A stretch of 64,000 bases of DNA from NCBI RefSeq assembly GCF_004379255.2, contig NC_056047.1, forward strand, positions 22,520,293-22,584,292, given 5' to 3'. The position numbers and the translations under genes are program-made. The notes beneath the pieces are model-generated. The model searched no databases. It had not been told where the DNA came from and saw only the letters and a program-made list of their open reading frames with translations. Below are positions 21,953 through 31,448 of the stretch, one piece after another. How positions within the stretch are numbered: position 1 is the first letter of the stretch; each line of letters begins with the position of its first letter. This DNA is from Salvia splendens. Its lineage: Eukaryota; Streptophyta; Magnoliopsida; Lamiales; Lamiaceae.

Positions 21953-23418
21953 TGTTAGAATTGGTATACTGAAAAGCATATTTCGAGCATGTTGCACGGA
22001 TAGAATTGCTTGTATACAATGAACTCTACAATCCACTTTTATCCCAAGGCGAGAAGAAGTAATTTTGTCGCATTGATGTTTGCTTGTGCATTTATAAGAT
22101 GTATCTCAAACATTTAAATGTATAAGAAGCAAATAAGTCTAATTCTTCTACATAGTAGACTGGTCGTGAACGATGTTCACAGAAGGTGACGCAGTCGGTT
22201 TTTTGTAGAAGAGAAAAATAATTTCACAACCTAGATAGGCTTTGGCTACCTATCGTGAAAGGTTGCAGTGTCAGTCCGCATGTTTCCTTACCTTAGGAAA
22301 TAAACGACACTGGTGTGGAATAGCACTGAAGGATCTAACAGTTGAGATAAGTCTTTCTTGCTATTTACTAAAAGACGAGGTCTCGGTGATTGTTATTCTT
22401 AATCATTGTTGACATAACATTGAGCATACGATATTGATTATGCACTACTTTGATTTATCAAATGGTGCGGATTTTTCGCAATCCAAGAATCCTGATATCT
22501 TGGGTAGTGGTGATTAATGTCTAGAGGTGCTAGTATTGTTATTGCAATGAATCGTGTGCTGGGTGAGTCCAGTTTGATAATATCCTCAAGAGGTGTTTAA
22601 AAAAGGTTTTATTATTCAGAAACCCGGCCGGTTGGAATTTATTCCAGAATAATAAATAAAGATTTTGAACTATACAACTCTTGGAAAAAGATATTAATTA
22701 ATTAAAGTCAAATAGCAGACTTAAATTAATTAATGGATATTTATACCTTAAACACGGGAAATAATAAATTAAAGAGGTAAAGCCCGGATTACTCGTAATT
22801 TGGGATTGGACGGGCAGTCAATATTATTTTACTATAGTGGCTTATAATAATATTCTGTCGGACTTGTATTAAATTGGGGCTCAATTTAATTAGTAAAAGC
22901 CCAACAGGTTTGGCCCAAATCCAACCTCCATGGATCCCTAATCTGGCCCGTTATAACTCAATATAAAAGGAGATTAGAAAGGAGATTTAGGGTGAATGAA
23001 CCTCATAATTTTCGTGCTCCCCTTTGGGAGTGGACGAAAAATCAGTTTTTGAGAAAACTGATATTCTGTCTTCTTTCTAATCAAGTCCTTTTCGATTCTG
23101 ATAACCTTTGCCCACCCAAAGGTCAGATTCTGAGTTCGGGATACAGATTAGAAGATTCGTGGTTGAGTACGAAGATCTTCATGTGGAGAAGACGCAAGCA
23201 ATCATCGATTCTTTGGAGAATCAGATCGGTAATTCTAAACCGTAGGACATTCATGAACTAGGTTTTAAGTCCTTTTACATGAATTGTGTGCGTTCTTGTA
23301 TGAAATTGATTGTTTAACATGTAGATAATTAATCCCATAATCGGTCAAATAGATCTGTAGATCTGATTTATTTGTTTTTGCATGACTTCCGCTGTGCAAG
23401 GGGCTCCAAATCCCAACA
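21953..23418 (+). mobile_element. Solo LTR, copia-like, with exact 5-bp target duplication
   Basis: The 1466-bp unit begins TGTTAGAATT and ends ATCCCAACA (TG...CA). It is flanked by GGTGC at 21948-21952 and 23419-23423. The LINE reading continues on both sides, so this is a later insertion reduced to one LTR. Its first 640 bp match 7103-7746. A TATA box (ATATAAAAGG) lies two-thirds along, as in a U3-R-U5 layout. ACCCGGCCGGTT at 22622 lies just after the shared half. Copia assignment is inferred from the end sequence and length. Confidence 0.85.
22961..22970 (+). promoter_or_regulatory. TATA box of the solo LTR
   Basis: ATATAAAAGG lies about 1 kb into the LTR and about 25-30 bases ahead of a likely transcript start near 22995. 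Inferred from position and match to the plant TATA consensus. Confidence 0.5.
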
Positions 23419-23423
23419 GGTGC

Positions 23424-24760
23424 ATGGTCTCATTAGATGGTCCCTAGGCGAAGGGAGGATTAGTTTCTGGGATGACGTGTGGGTCGGAGATCGCCCCCTT
23501 AGGACCTATTGTCCGCCCGAGACTGATCTTCCTGCAGCTGAGGTCTCTTGGTTCTGGCATGATCATAATTGGCATTTTGAAAAACTGCATGATTATTTGG
23601 CTTTGTATGGTGTGCCTTTGTATTTGTTGGATTCTATCAGGGCTGTTCCAATTGAGGTGGGCAGGCGGGATGTGATGCGATGGAGCCTGAAAGGCGATGG
23701 CGAGTTCTCAACGGCCTCAGCTTGGGAGCTCATCCGGACACGGTCCCCTAGACATTTCAGACTTTCGCATGGTTTGGAATGCTGGGCTGACCCCGACTAT
23801 CTCTGTCTTCATCTGGCGCCTCCTCCTCCAGAGGGTCCCTGTTGAGTGTTATGTTCAGACCCGTGGTATCTCTCTCGCTTCCAAGTGTCTGTGTTGTGTC
23901 TCCTTCTTTTTCAGTCAAGTCTTTTCAGCATTTGTTTGTGTCGAGTCCTCTGGCGAGATCGGTTTGGGATTACTTCGATGGCTGGTTCCCTTACATTAGC
24001 ACACACATTCACACGTGCACCGATATTGCACATAGATTAGGTTTTTGGTGGAGGTCCTCTCACAGGACCACTGCCTTGCACATCAGCTTCATTATTCCTT
24101 GTTTAGTATACTGGTTTATTTGGACGGAGAGGAATACCTGCAAGCACCGCGACATTTCTTTTCGTTCTTCCCATGTTATTTGGCAGGTTATTCGGCATTT
24201 GCGGATCTTGGTGGCGGCGGGTGTGCTTCTACCCCCTCATTGGCGCGGTTGCACTCCGGCTGTCGACTTCATGCCTTCGGTTCCTCCTCGCCGGCGAGTT
24301 CTGAGGTCCTTGAGTGTGCTTTGGCATCCACCCTTGGGTGAAGCTGAACACCGATGGAGCCTTTATCACCTCGACGGGACAAGCTGGCGGTGGGGGAGTG
24401 GTTCGTGGTTCAGACGGTTCTCTCTTGGGGCCTTTTGCACGCCTCTCGTAGCTACGTCGGCCTTTGAGGCGAAGTTTTTTGCTCTTCTTCACGGGTTGAC
24501 AATGGCTATAGAGTTCTCATCGCAGGTTTGGGTCGAGATGGATACAGCAGCAGTGGTCGCGATGTTCACTTCAGGACGCAGGGGAGCAACGGATGTGAGA
24601 CATCACATGGCTCGCATTCACACTTTGCTCTCACAGCTGCAGGTTAGGTTCTCTCACATCTATAGAGAGGGCAACCGCGCAGCCGATTTTCTGGCAGGTA
24701 GGGGGTCCAAACCCCTGCCATCACCTTCTATGATGCGGATTCAACACCTTCTATGGACCA
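23424..24760 (+). pseudogene. LINE zinc-binding RT-associated domain and RNase H, broken
   Basis: After the LTR the LINE continues with VHGLIRWSLGEGRISFWDD, DVMRWSLKGDGEFSTASAW and FIWRLLLQRVPVE (zf-RVT-like region). The RNase H domain follows: LNTDGAF (first Asp), GGGGVVRGSDG, FEAKFFALLHGL (Glu), VWVEMDTAAVVAM (Asp) and HIYREGNRAADFLA (His, Asp). The frame shifts at about 23840 and again between 24330 and 24450. All RNase H catalytic residues are visible but no single frame carries them. Confidence 0.8.
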
Positions 24761-25490
24761 GTTGGGTTATCCGAACTTCAGATTCAGATATCGAGATGGA
24801 TGACTTCTACACTTGGTTCGTGGTTTTGACTTACGGTTTTTTATTTTCCCCTTGGATTTGGCCAACCCCTGGTCATCATCCTCGTGATTATCATGTTTTA
24901 TGTTTCTTTTTCTCTTTAGATCTCTTGATTTTTAGATGGGTAGTACCCGGTCTGTGGGGATACCATAGTAGCTTTGTTAGCTCTTGTGATTTGTATCTCT
25001 CGTGCGGACCGAGTCACTTTTGAACTTGGTTGATGTATGTTTCTTGGATGTTTTGATATATACAGGTTGGGGGTCTGCCTAAACCCCCCGCCGTGATGGT
25101 GTTTGAGGAAAAAAAAACTACCCGAACCCATAATTTCGGGTATCCAAAACCCGCCGGGTATTGGGTCAGGATCGGGTATACCTGAAACCCGAGAACTAAA
25201 TTTGCAACCTACCCTATACATCAATTTAGTTACCAATTATACCATTACAATAAAGTGGACCCAACAATCCACTAATATTAATTATATTACATTTTCTCTT
25301 CCTCCCTCTTACTTTATCAATTTTTCTCTTCCTCTCTTTTACTTTACGGATTTTTTTCTCTTCTATCTTATTTTACCAATTGTGTATTAAAACTCGTGTC
25401 ATTTCAAATGTTTCTATTTTTAAAATACGGATGTAGTATTGAATTTTGTAGTTATGTATGTAAAACATAAACCATAGTACTATATCAAAG

Positions 25491-26403
25491 TACTTCATCC
25501 GTCCAACGATAAACATTTCATTTTGTCATTTTCATCCGTCCACCAATAAGAGCATCCACATCCATGCTCTTGCCAAGAGTACGGATGTGAGCTCAGACCC
25601 ACCTTTATGCATTTTTAATTTCATACTCTTCCGCAATAGCACAACACTCACATCCATACTCTCCCGTAAGAGTATGCTCTTACACTACCATTCTATGATT
25701 AAATTTAAATACTTCAATTGCTAAAAACATTTCCACAATATTAAAATGCATTAAAAATACTCGAAATACTATTACAAATTACTAAAAAATAAAATTACAT
25801 AATTAGAATTCTAAAAAATAAAAATACAAAATTAAAATCCTAAAATTGAGATTAAGAGAGTTGTTTGGTGTAGTGGGATTTTTGTGTTGAAATGAGGGTA
25901 TTTATAGATAAAAGTGTTAATTTTGGGTAAAAATAATGAAAAAATAAATTAAAAGTGTAGAAAAACAGATATATTTTATTGGAAAGTGGATTTTTTTATT
26001 AAATCTGAAATTTTCAGATTTTTTTCAAATTTTTTTAAAAAATAAAAAATGATAAACCAACGGCGAACCAGAGCATGTCACGTCGGCTACTCGTGCTCTT
26101 GCCGCCGGCACCACCGTGCTCTTCGGCAAAGAGTGCAGCGGCAAGCACGGACGTGCTCTTGCCGTCGGTAAAAGCACAGCTCTTCCGCAAGAGCACCGTT
26201 GCGAATGTTCTAAAGTCTCATTTACTTTTTGTTATTTTAATAATAATCCATTCATTTTATTTTACTCATATTTAATTATAAAATTAATACCGCATAAAAA
26301 TAAAAACCTACATTCCACTGTCCTTTCGTACCCATTTTCTATCATATTTCTAAAACTCATGTTATGCCTAAATATAGATTTGTAATAATGGATGGAGGGA
26401 GTA
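25491..26403. mobile_element. Stowaway MITE split by a Harbinger-like element
   Basis: The left part (25491-25549) starts TACTTCATCCGTCC and includes CACCAATAA. The right part (26211-26403) continues GTCTCATTTAC and ends ATGGATGGAGGGAGTA. Inverted TACT...AGTA ends and TA borders identify Stowaway. The total without the insert is about 250 bp. Confidence 0.75.
25550..26210. mobile_element. Harbinger-type non-autonomous element, TAA target duplication
   Basis: Ends GAGCATCCACATCC and, inverted, GAACATTCGCAAC. It is flanked by TAA at 25547-25549 and 26211-26213, the 3-bp duplication of the PIF/Harbinger superfamily. The 661-bp interior has GCTCTTGCC/GGCAAGAGC repeats near both ends. No transposase. 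It lies inside a Stowaway element. Confidence 0.75.
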
Positions 26404-26411
26404 TAGGATAA

Positions 26412-26510
26412 TAACAGAGACGGAGGAAAAGAAATAAAATAAAAGAAAATAAAAGAAAATAACAACAGAGACGGAGGAAAAGAAATAAAATAAAATAAAA
26501 TATTTAAAAA
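26412..26510. repeat. Two-copy tandem repeat of about 53 bp
   Basis: AACAGAGACGGAGGAAAAGA followed by AAATAAAAT-type sequence is present twice in tandem beside the Stowaway right end. It may derive from the MITE end GACGGAGG. Confidence 0.7.
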
Positions 26511-26882
26511 TATTGAAGGGTGAATGAAGAGCTCTGGCATGGATGCTGACATGGCAGAGATATGCTAGCAAGCATGAGATAAATACTAAATATGATGATA
26601 ATTTAATCGCCTTATAAACAAATTAAACTTTAAAATAATTAATAATAAATCTTAGTAGTAGTATTAATAATGCTAACAATAATTAATACCAGAAGGAGAC
26701 AGAAGTGCACGTGCGCCTCTCCGCAATCGTCGAGATATTTGAGTCAAAAGATGCAGCGCACGTGCCTCCAGTCAAACGTCAAAAGCCAGTGATTGCATTG
26801 CACACGAGCCTATTTTCCTTTTATTCTTTCCTTTTGTGTTTAAAATACTCCATTATTTAAGTATTCGTAAATTTTAAATGTG
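26511..26882. other. Intergenic DNA with two G-box cores
   Basis: GTGCACGTGCGC (near 26705) and GCGCACGTGCCT (near 26757) contain CACGTG. AGTCAA/CGTCAA W-box-like strings lie between and after them. No open frame follows, so any regulatory role is speculative. Confidence 0.35.
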
Positions 26883-27089
26883 TACTTCCTCCGTCTCATT
26901 AAATATGCAACATTTACTTTTCGACACGAGATTTTATGTAGTGTTTTTTAGTTGAGTTAATGAAGAGAGAGTAAGGTAAGAGAGAAGAAAAAGTAGAGAG
27001 AGTATTGTTTCCATTTTTAGAAACGTTTCATTTTTAATGGGACTGACCAAAAAGGAAAACGTTTCATTTCTAATGGGACAGATGGAGTA
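26883..27089. mobile_element. Stowaway-type MITE inside the Harbinger remnant
   Basis: Begins TACTTCCTCCGTCTCATT and ends AATGGGACAGATGGAGTA (207 bp, TA borders). It abuts the broken 3' part of a Harbinger transposase gene. Confidence 0.78.
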
Positions 27090-27556
27090 TAAAATATTTC
27101 TATAAGGTCCGCCGTGGTGCCGTATGCCAACTGACGAATAGCAGTCGTGCACTTTTGCAATGGTGTAAGGCCGGGTTTCCTGATGCCGTCCGCCCGAAAC
27201 GTGAAGTATTCATCACGTGAAGACAATGTACGAACAATGCTGAGAAAAAGGTACCTCGACATTCTAAACCGGCGGCGGAAAACAGTCGGGCCCCATCGCG
27301 GTTGATCGGCAAAATAGTCTTCAACCAGACGCCTGTGAGCTTCCTGGTGGTCGAGTCGGACATACGACCTATGTCGAATAGGCCAATGGACTTGCTCAGC
27401 CGCCGCTGCCGCCGCCGCGGCCGCTGCCTCCTTCTCGCGCTGCATTTGCGCATAGCATGCCGCCATGGCCTCTTCAACGGCTGCATCTAATGCTTCGTCA
27501 AGAGAACCACCGGATTCAGACGAACTAGAACTATTGGTGTCGTCGCCGAGATTCAT
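27090..27556 (-). pseudogene. N-terminal fragment of a Harbinger (ALP1-like) transposase
   Basis: From the ATG at 27556 (MNLGDDTNSSSSSESG) there is an Ala-rich coil, then VEDYFADQPRWGPTVFRRRF, RMSRYLFLSIV, EYFTFRADGIRKPGLTPLQK and TAIRQLAYGTTADLIE. These are the conserved N-terminal region of plant PIF/Harbinger transposases ahead of the DDE nuclease. The DDE domain is absent; the frame runs into the Stowaway end near 27090. About 155 residues remain of an expected 400 or so. Confidence 0.8.
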
Positions 27557-27776
27557 TTTGGTTGGATGTAGAGAGAGAATATGTAAAGAGATAGTCGATA
27601 TGTTCGTATGCACAACTGAATGAGAAACGAGATTTAAATAGAAAATCAAAACCGCGTGTCATCGTCCGCGTCGATCGTCCGCGACCTCCACAATGGGGCG
27701 GACGATGGCGCGGACGATGGCCATCGTCCGCGCTATCCTCCGCGACCGAAGTATAGGGCGCGACTATCGTCCGCGC

Positions 27777-28087
27777 TGATACGTGAATATCTCCAAGAAT
27801 ATCCCCAAATCTCTCTTAGTTAGTTTAGCATTGATTTAGCATTATCCTTTCATGTCTTTTGTTTATTATAAATAGGGCTATTGTAATTCTCTTTAATCAA
27901 TCAATGAAGAAGAACATTATATTATTTTAGTTTATGCCTTTTACTTTCACGCAAATTACTTGCTTTCCATAGAAAATCCTAGTTTTGGAGCTGATCCCGG
28001 GGAAAGCCCGTGACGTCCACTTTTATTTTCTCGCCGTCGACCACCCGTCGACGTCGATATCTTGTTAAGGGAAATCATCCCTTAACA
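27777..28087 (+). repeat. LTR 1 of the tandem retroelement
   Basis: 311 bp, TGATACGTGAATATC ... CCCTTAACA. TATA box TATAAATA at 27867-27874. It contains an inverted block around CGTCGACCACCCGTCGACG and TTAAGGGAAATCATCCCTTAA that could fold. Confidence 0.85.
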
Positions 28088-28111
28088 ATTGGTGCTTCCA
28101 TTGATGAACTC

Positions 28112-29172
28112 ATGACCGATTTTACAGCAGGAGTAGGGCGCACGAAACCCATGTGTTCCCTCCCGTCGGTATTGGATCCGGTGCTCTCTCCCGGTGGAGT
28201 CGTCCTCCCTGGACCCGATTAGGGTCATGTTGGAGACATGCATGGGCGAGTACTATCGCCGCCCACACGCTTCGGCCGGAGCCGGAGCCGCCGCACAGTC
28301 GTGAGCCTCCTCGCTCGCTGGAGGCCCCCTTGTCGTTCACTCCACCGTTCTCAGCCGCATCCGTCGTCACACCGCCTCTGCCGGCGACCACGACATGTTC
28401 TGGGCGATTTGAGGGCTTTCGCCCAAACCCTAATTCTGCGTCGGGCTCGCTTCGGCCTGGTGTCTCGCAGCAGCAGTCCTCGTGGGACCTTCCACCCACG
28501 TCGCGAGGTCAGCACTCATCGTGGGATCTGCCAGCCGCGTCGCGTTCGCACCATGCGCCGCCACAGCCCAGGCCCGATCCGAAGCCGCCCTTTTCTGATT
28601 AGGCGAGGGAGAGACCAGAACCGCCGTATCGAGATTGGCAGTGGGGGAGAGTCGACGAGCGTTATCAGTGCCCGCTGTTGACAGCAGCCACAACAGTCGC
28701 CGACAATACGCCGCCGCAAGTGATCGTCAAGCCAAACGACGAGTCCCTGGAAGTGATCGTCAAGCCAAACGACGAGTCCCTGGAAGTGATCGTCAAAACG
28801 GACAATATGCCGCCGCAAGTGCTCGTCGGGGCATATGATGGGAAGTTTGGTGATCTTATTGTTCCAGAGCATCGGGAATTGGCAATACAAGATGATATAA
28901 AGACTTTTGTTGAGGAGAATGTTGTCTGCTACGAGGATTTCGCTGTCCTGATTACTAGCCTGTTTGATAGAAATATTAGAGCAACACAGATCAACTCCAA
29001 GAGTTCAAGATCATATATTATGTTCACAGGCGTAATTGAATCATGGTGCCGGTCATGTTTGCAAAGTTCGATCCGTTTTCAACAGCGACGACTCAAGTTT
29101 GATCCAGTAGGGAGTATCTCGCTCGAGCTTCTGTTCGTGACGCTCGTCGTTGTGTCGTGGTTCCCACCTTGA
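28112..29172 (+). pseudogene. Broken first copy of the element's internal ORF
   Basis: It is homologous to the intact frame at 29541-30644, but a deletion of about 40 bases near 28230 and other changes alter the frame. A TGG-to-TAG stop occurs at about 28600 where the second copy reads TGG. The 3' part from 28678 is still open and carries the PNDESLEVIVK repeats. Confidence 0.75.
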
Positions 29173-29202
29173 GGACAAGGTGGATTTCAACCGTGGGGGA
29201 GT

Positions 29203-29516
29203 TGATACGTGAATATCTCCAAGAATATCCCCAAATCTCTCTTAGTTAGTTTAGCTTTGATTTAGCATTATACTTTCATATCTTTTTCTTATTATAAATA
29301 GGGCTATTGTAATTCTCTTTAATAATTTATTAATGAAGAAGAACATTATATTATTTTAGTTAATGCCTTTTACTTTCACGCAAATTACTTGCTTTCCATA
29401 GAAAATCCTAGTTTTGGAGTTGATCCCGGGGAAAGCCCGTGACGTCCACTTTTATTTTCTCGCCGTCGACCACCCGTCGACGTCGATATCTTGTTAAGGG
29501 AAATCATCCCTTAACA
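29203..29516 (+). repeat. LTR 2 (middle) of the tandem retroelement
   Basis: 314 bp, same ends as LTR 1, TATAAATA at 29293-29300, with no target duplication of its own. It serves both as the 3' LTR of the first unit and as the 5' LTR of the second. Confidence 0.85.
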
Positions 29517-29540
29517 ATTGGTGCTTCCATTGTTGAACTC

Positions 29541-30644
29541 ATGTCGGAGTCTCAGTCGTTCGGAGGTCGGCCGAAACAGATGTGTTCCCTGTCGGTTGTC
29601 ACGGACCCGGTGCTGTCACCGACGGTGGAGTCGTCCTCCTTGGACCCGATTAGGGTCATGTTCGAGCACGTGATGGCGGGCATGGCGAGATTGGAGACAC
29701 GCATGGACGAGTACTATCACCGCCCGCCCTCGCTTCACACGCTTCGGCCGGAGCCGGAGCCGCCGCACAGTCGTGAGCCTCCTCGCTCGCTGGAGCCCCC
29801 CTTGCCGTTCACTCCACCGTTCTCAGCCGCATCCGTCATCACACCGCCTCTGCCGGCGACCACGACATGTTCTGGGCGATTTGAGGGCTTTCGCCCAAAC
29901 CCTAATTCTGCGTCGGGCTCGCTTCGGCCTGGTGTCTCGCAGCAGCAGTCCTCGTGGGACATTCCACCCACGTCGCGAGGTCAGCACTCATCGTGGGATC
30001 TGCCAGCCGCATCGCGTTCACACCATGCGCCGCCACAGCCCAGGCCCGATCCGAAGCCGCCCTTTTCTGATTGGGCGAGGGAGAGACTAGAACCGCCGTA
30101 TCGAGATTGGCAGTGGGGGAGAGTCGACGAGCGTTATCAGCGCCCGCTGTTGACAGCTGCCACAACAGTCGCGGACAATATGGCGCCGCAAGTGATCGTC
30201 AAGCCAAACGACGAGTCCCTGGAAGTGATCGTCAAGCCAAACGACGAGTCCCTGGAAGTGATTGTCAAAACGGACAATATGCCGCCGCAAGTGCTCGTCG
30301 GGGCATATGATGGGAAGTTTGGTGATCTTATTGTTCCAGAGCATCGGGAATTGGCAATACAAGATGATATAAAGACTTTTGTTGAGGAGAATGTTGTCTG
30401 CTATGAGGATTTCGCTGTCCTAATTACTAGCCTGTTTGATAGAAATATTGGAGCAACACAGATCAACTCCAAGAGTTCAAGATCATATATTATGTTCACA
30501 GGCGTAATTGAATCATGGTGCCGGTCAAGTTTGCAAAGTTCGATCCGTTTTCAACAGCGACGGCTCAAGTTTGATCCAGGATGGAGTATCTCGCTCGAGC
30601 TTCTGTTCGTGACGCTCGTCGTTGTGTCGTGGTTCCCACCTTGA
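29541..30644 (+). CDS. Unidentified Pro/Ser-rich protein of the non-autonomous retroelement
   Basis: An intact frame of 367 residues from the first ATG after the LTR. The N-terminal half is Pro/Ser/Arg-rich (PPHSREPPRSLEPPLPFTPP, SSWDIPPTSRGQHSSWD). The centre has an 11-residue repeat (VIVKPNDESLE, two copies and a partial third). The C-terminal part has GAYDGKFGDLIVPEHRELA and ends in a hydrophobic stretch (LELLFVTLVVVSW). I see no zinc knuckle, protease or RT motif and do not recognise a family. Its position after the primer site suggests a gag-like or remodelled coding region. It may no longer be expressed. Confidence 0.5.
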   Translation: MSESQSFGGRPKQMCSLSVVTDPVLSPTVESSSLDPIRVMFEHVMAGMARLETRMDEYYHRPPSLHTLRPEPEPPHSREPPRSLEPPLPFTPPFSAASVITPPLPATTTCSGRFEGFRPNPNSASGSLRPGVSQQQSSWDIPPTSRGQHSSWDLPAASRSHHAPPQPRPDPKPPFSDWARERLEPPYRDWQWGRVDERYQRPLLTAATTVADNMAPQVIVKPNDESLEVIVKPNDESLEVIVKTDNMPPQVLVGAYDGKFGDLIVPEHRELAIQDDIKTFVEENVVCYEDFAVLITSLFDRNIGATQINSKSSRSYIMFTGVIESWCRSSLQSSIRFQQRRLKFDPGWSISLELLFVTLVVVSWFPP

Positions 30645-30674
30645 GAACAAGGTGGATTTCAACCGTGGGGGAGT

Positions 30675-30985
30675 TGATACGTGAATATCTCCAAGAATAT
30701 CCCCAAATCTCTCTTAGTTAGTTTAGCATTGATTTAGCATTATCCTTTCATATCTTTTGCTTATTATAAATAGGGCTATTGTAATTCTCTTTAATCAATC
30801 AATGAAGAAGAACATTATATTATTTTAGTTTATGCCTTTTACTTTCACGCAAATTACTTGCTTTCCATAGAAAATCCTAGTTTTGGAGCTGATCCCGGAG
30901 AAAGCCCGTGACGTCCACTTTTATTTTCTCGCCGTCGACCACCCGTCGACGTCGATATCTTGTTAAGGGAAATCATCCCTTAACA
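30675..30985 (+). repeat. LTR 3 of the tandem retroelement
   Basis: 311 bp. Near-identical to LTR 1, TATAAATA at 30765-30772, ends CCCTTAACA and is followed by CGCGC. Confidence 0.85.
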
Positions 30986-31052
30986 CGCGCCCTATGGCAC
31001 GCACCCGCAATGAGTGCGGACGATGGATGGCGCGGACGCTCAAAAGGGGAAA

Positions 31053-31443
31053 TTATTAGACTCCTAAGTCTAGGATAAGAACGATGAGCAGGATCCGTTT
31101 TTGATAAATACGCCCATTCATTCACATTTGTTTATTTAATTAAATTTGTAAGTTGAGAATATTGACTATTGTAAATCGTGCTTTGCATGGTACAATTTGA
31201 ATATACTCCTTATAAATGTAAAACCTACTTCAAACTATCTGAATAATATTAAAATTAATTATAGGTTCTGCAAAATTTTATAACTTTTGCTATTTTTACT
31301 ATATAATTATTATTTTTATTTCAGTAATATAAACCACGATTTGTTTTAAAATGGGGGAATTAAACAACACTAACGAAAAATGTCATATCATTAGAAGTAT
31401 AATTATTTGTTTTATGATAAAGGATTAATTAAACCATAACAGC
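31053..31443. other. AT-rich DNA between the Harbinger end and the Athila locus
   Basis: No gene. A 26-bp stretch at 31411-31436 is repeated exactly at 58431-58456, on the other side of the Athila insertion. Confidence 0.5.
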
Positions 31444-31448
31444 CACAC

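Larger units (their letters stand above)
20216..25118 (+). mobile_element. 5'-truncated LINE (L1-type with RNase H), interrupted by a solo LTR
   Basis: The order is RT, then zinc-binding RT-associated domain, then RNase H, ending at a short A run (about 25110-25118). This matches plant L1-type LINEs with an added RNase H. The endonuclease and ORF1 are missing, so it is 5'-truncated as LINEs usually are. A 1466-bp LTR sits inside it at 21953-23418. A target duplication could not be identified. Confidence 0.85.
19747..25209. mobile_element. hAT-like element split by a LINE
   Basis: The left part (19747-20215) starts CCTGCAAATTCGGGTATCC and is full of GGGTACCC/CGGGTACC strings. The right part (25119-25209) continues with CCCGAACCC, CGGGTATCC and ends AAATTTGCAAC. 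The ends are roughly inverted (GCAAATT). No convincing 8-bp duplication was found, so the borders are approximate. Non-coding. Confidence 0.6.
19603..25438. mobile_element. Stowaway MITE split by nested insertions (outermost layer of a four-layer nest)
   Basis: The left part (19603-19746) begins TACTCCATTTAG. The right part (25210-25438) continues with the usual Stowaway interior (AAAGTGGACCCAACAATCC, CTCTTTTACTTTA, AAAACTCGTGTCATT) and ends ACGGATGTAGTA. The two halves make a MITE of about 370 bp. Everything between is a later insertion. Confidence 0.7.
27777..30985 (+). mobile_element. Tandem non-autonomous LTR retroelement: three LTRs, two internal regions
   Basis: Order: LTR 27777-28087, internal 28088-29202, LTR 29203-29516, internal 29517-30674, LTR 30675-30985. 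The outer borders carry the exact 5-bp repeat CGCGC (27772-27776 and 30986-30990), and none flanks the middle LTR. Each internal region starts ATTGGTGCTTCCATTG (possible primer site) and ends ACCGTGGGGGAGT (polypurine tract). No protease, RT or integrase is present, so it would need helper proteins. Unequal exchange between LTRs of sister copies is the simplest origin. Confidence 0.88.
27090..31052 (-). mobile_element. PIF/Harbinger remnant split by a three-LTR retroelement
   Basis: It keeps the transposase 5' part (minus strand), then a GC-rich leader with repeated ATCGTCCGCG (27660-27776). After the retroelement, the other end (30991-31052) finishes GCGGACGCTC, the inverse of a GAGCGTCCGC terminus similar to GAGCATCC. 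The opposite end is gone, replaced by a Stowaway element and unrelated DNA. Confidence 0.65.

Noticed and set aside
22992..23261. 89-residue reading frame inside the solo LTR
   Set aside because: It falls within an LTR after the TATA box. No motif is seen, and LTRs do not normally code for protein.
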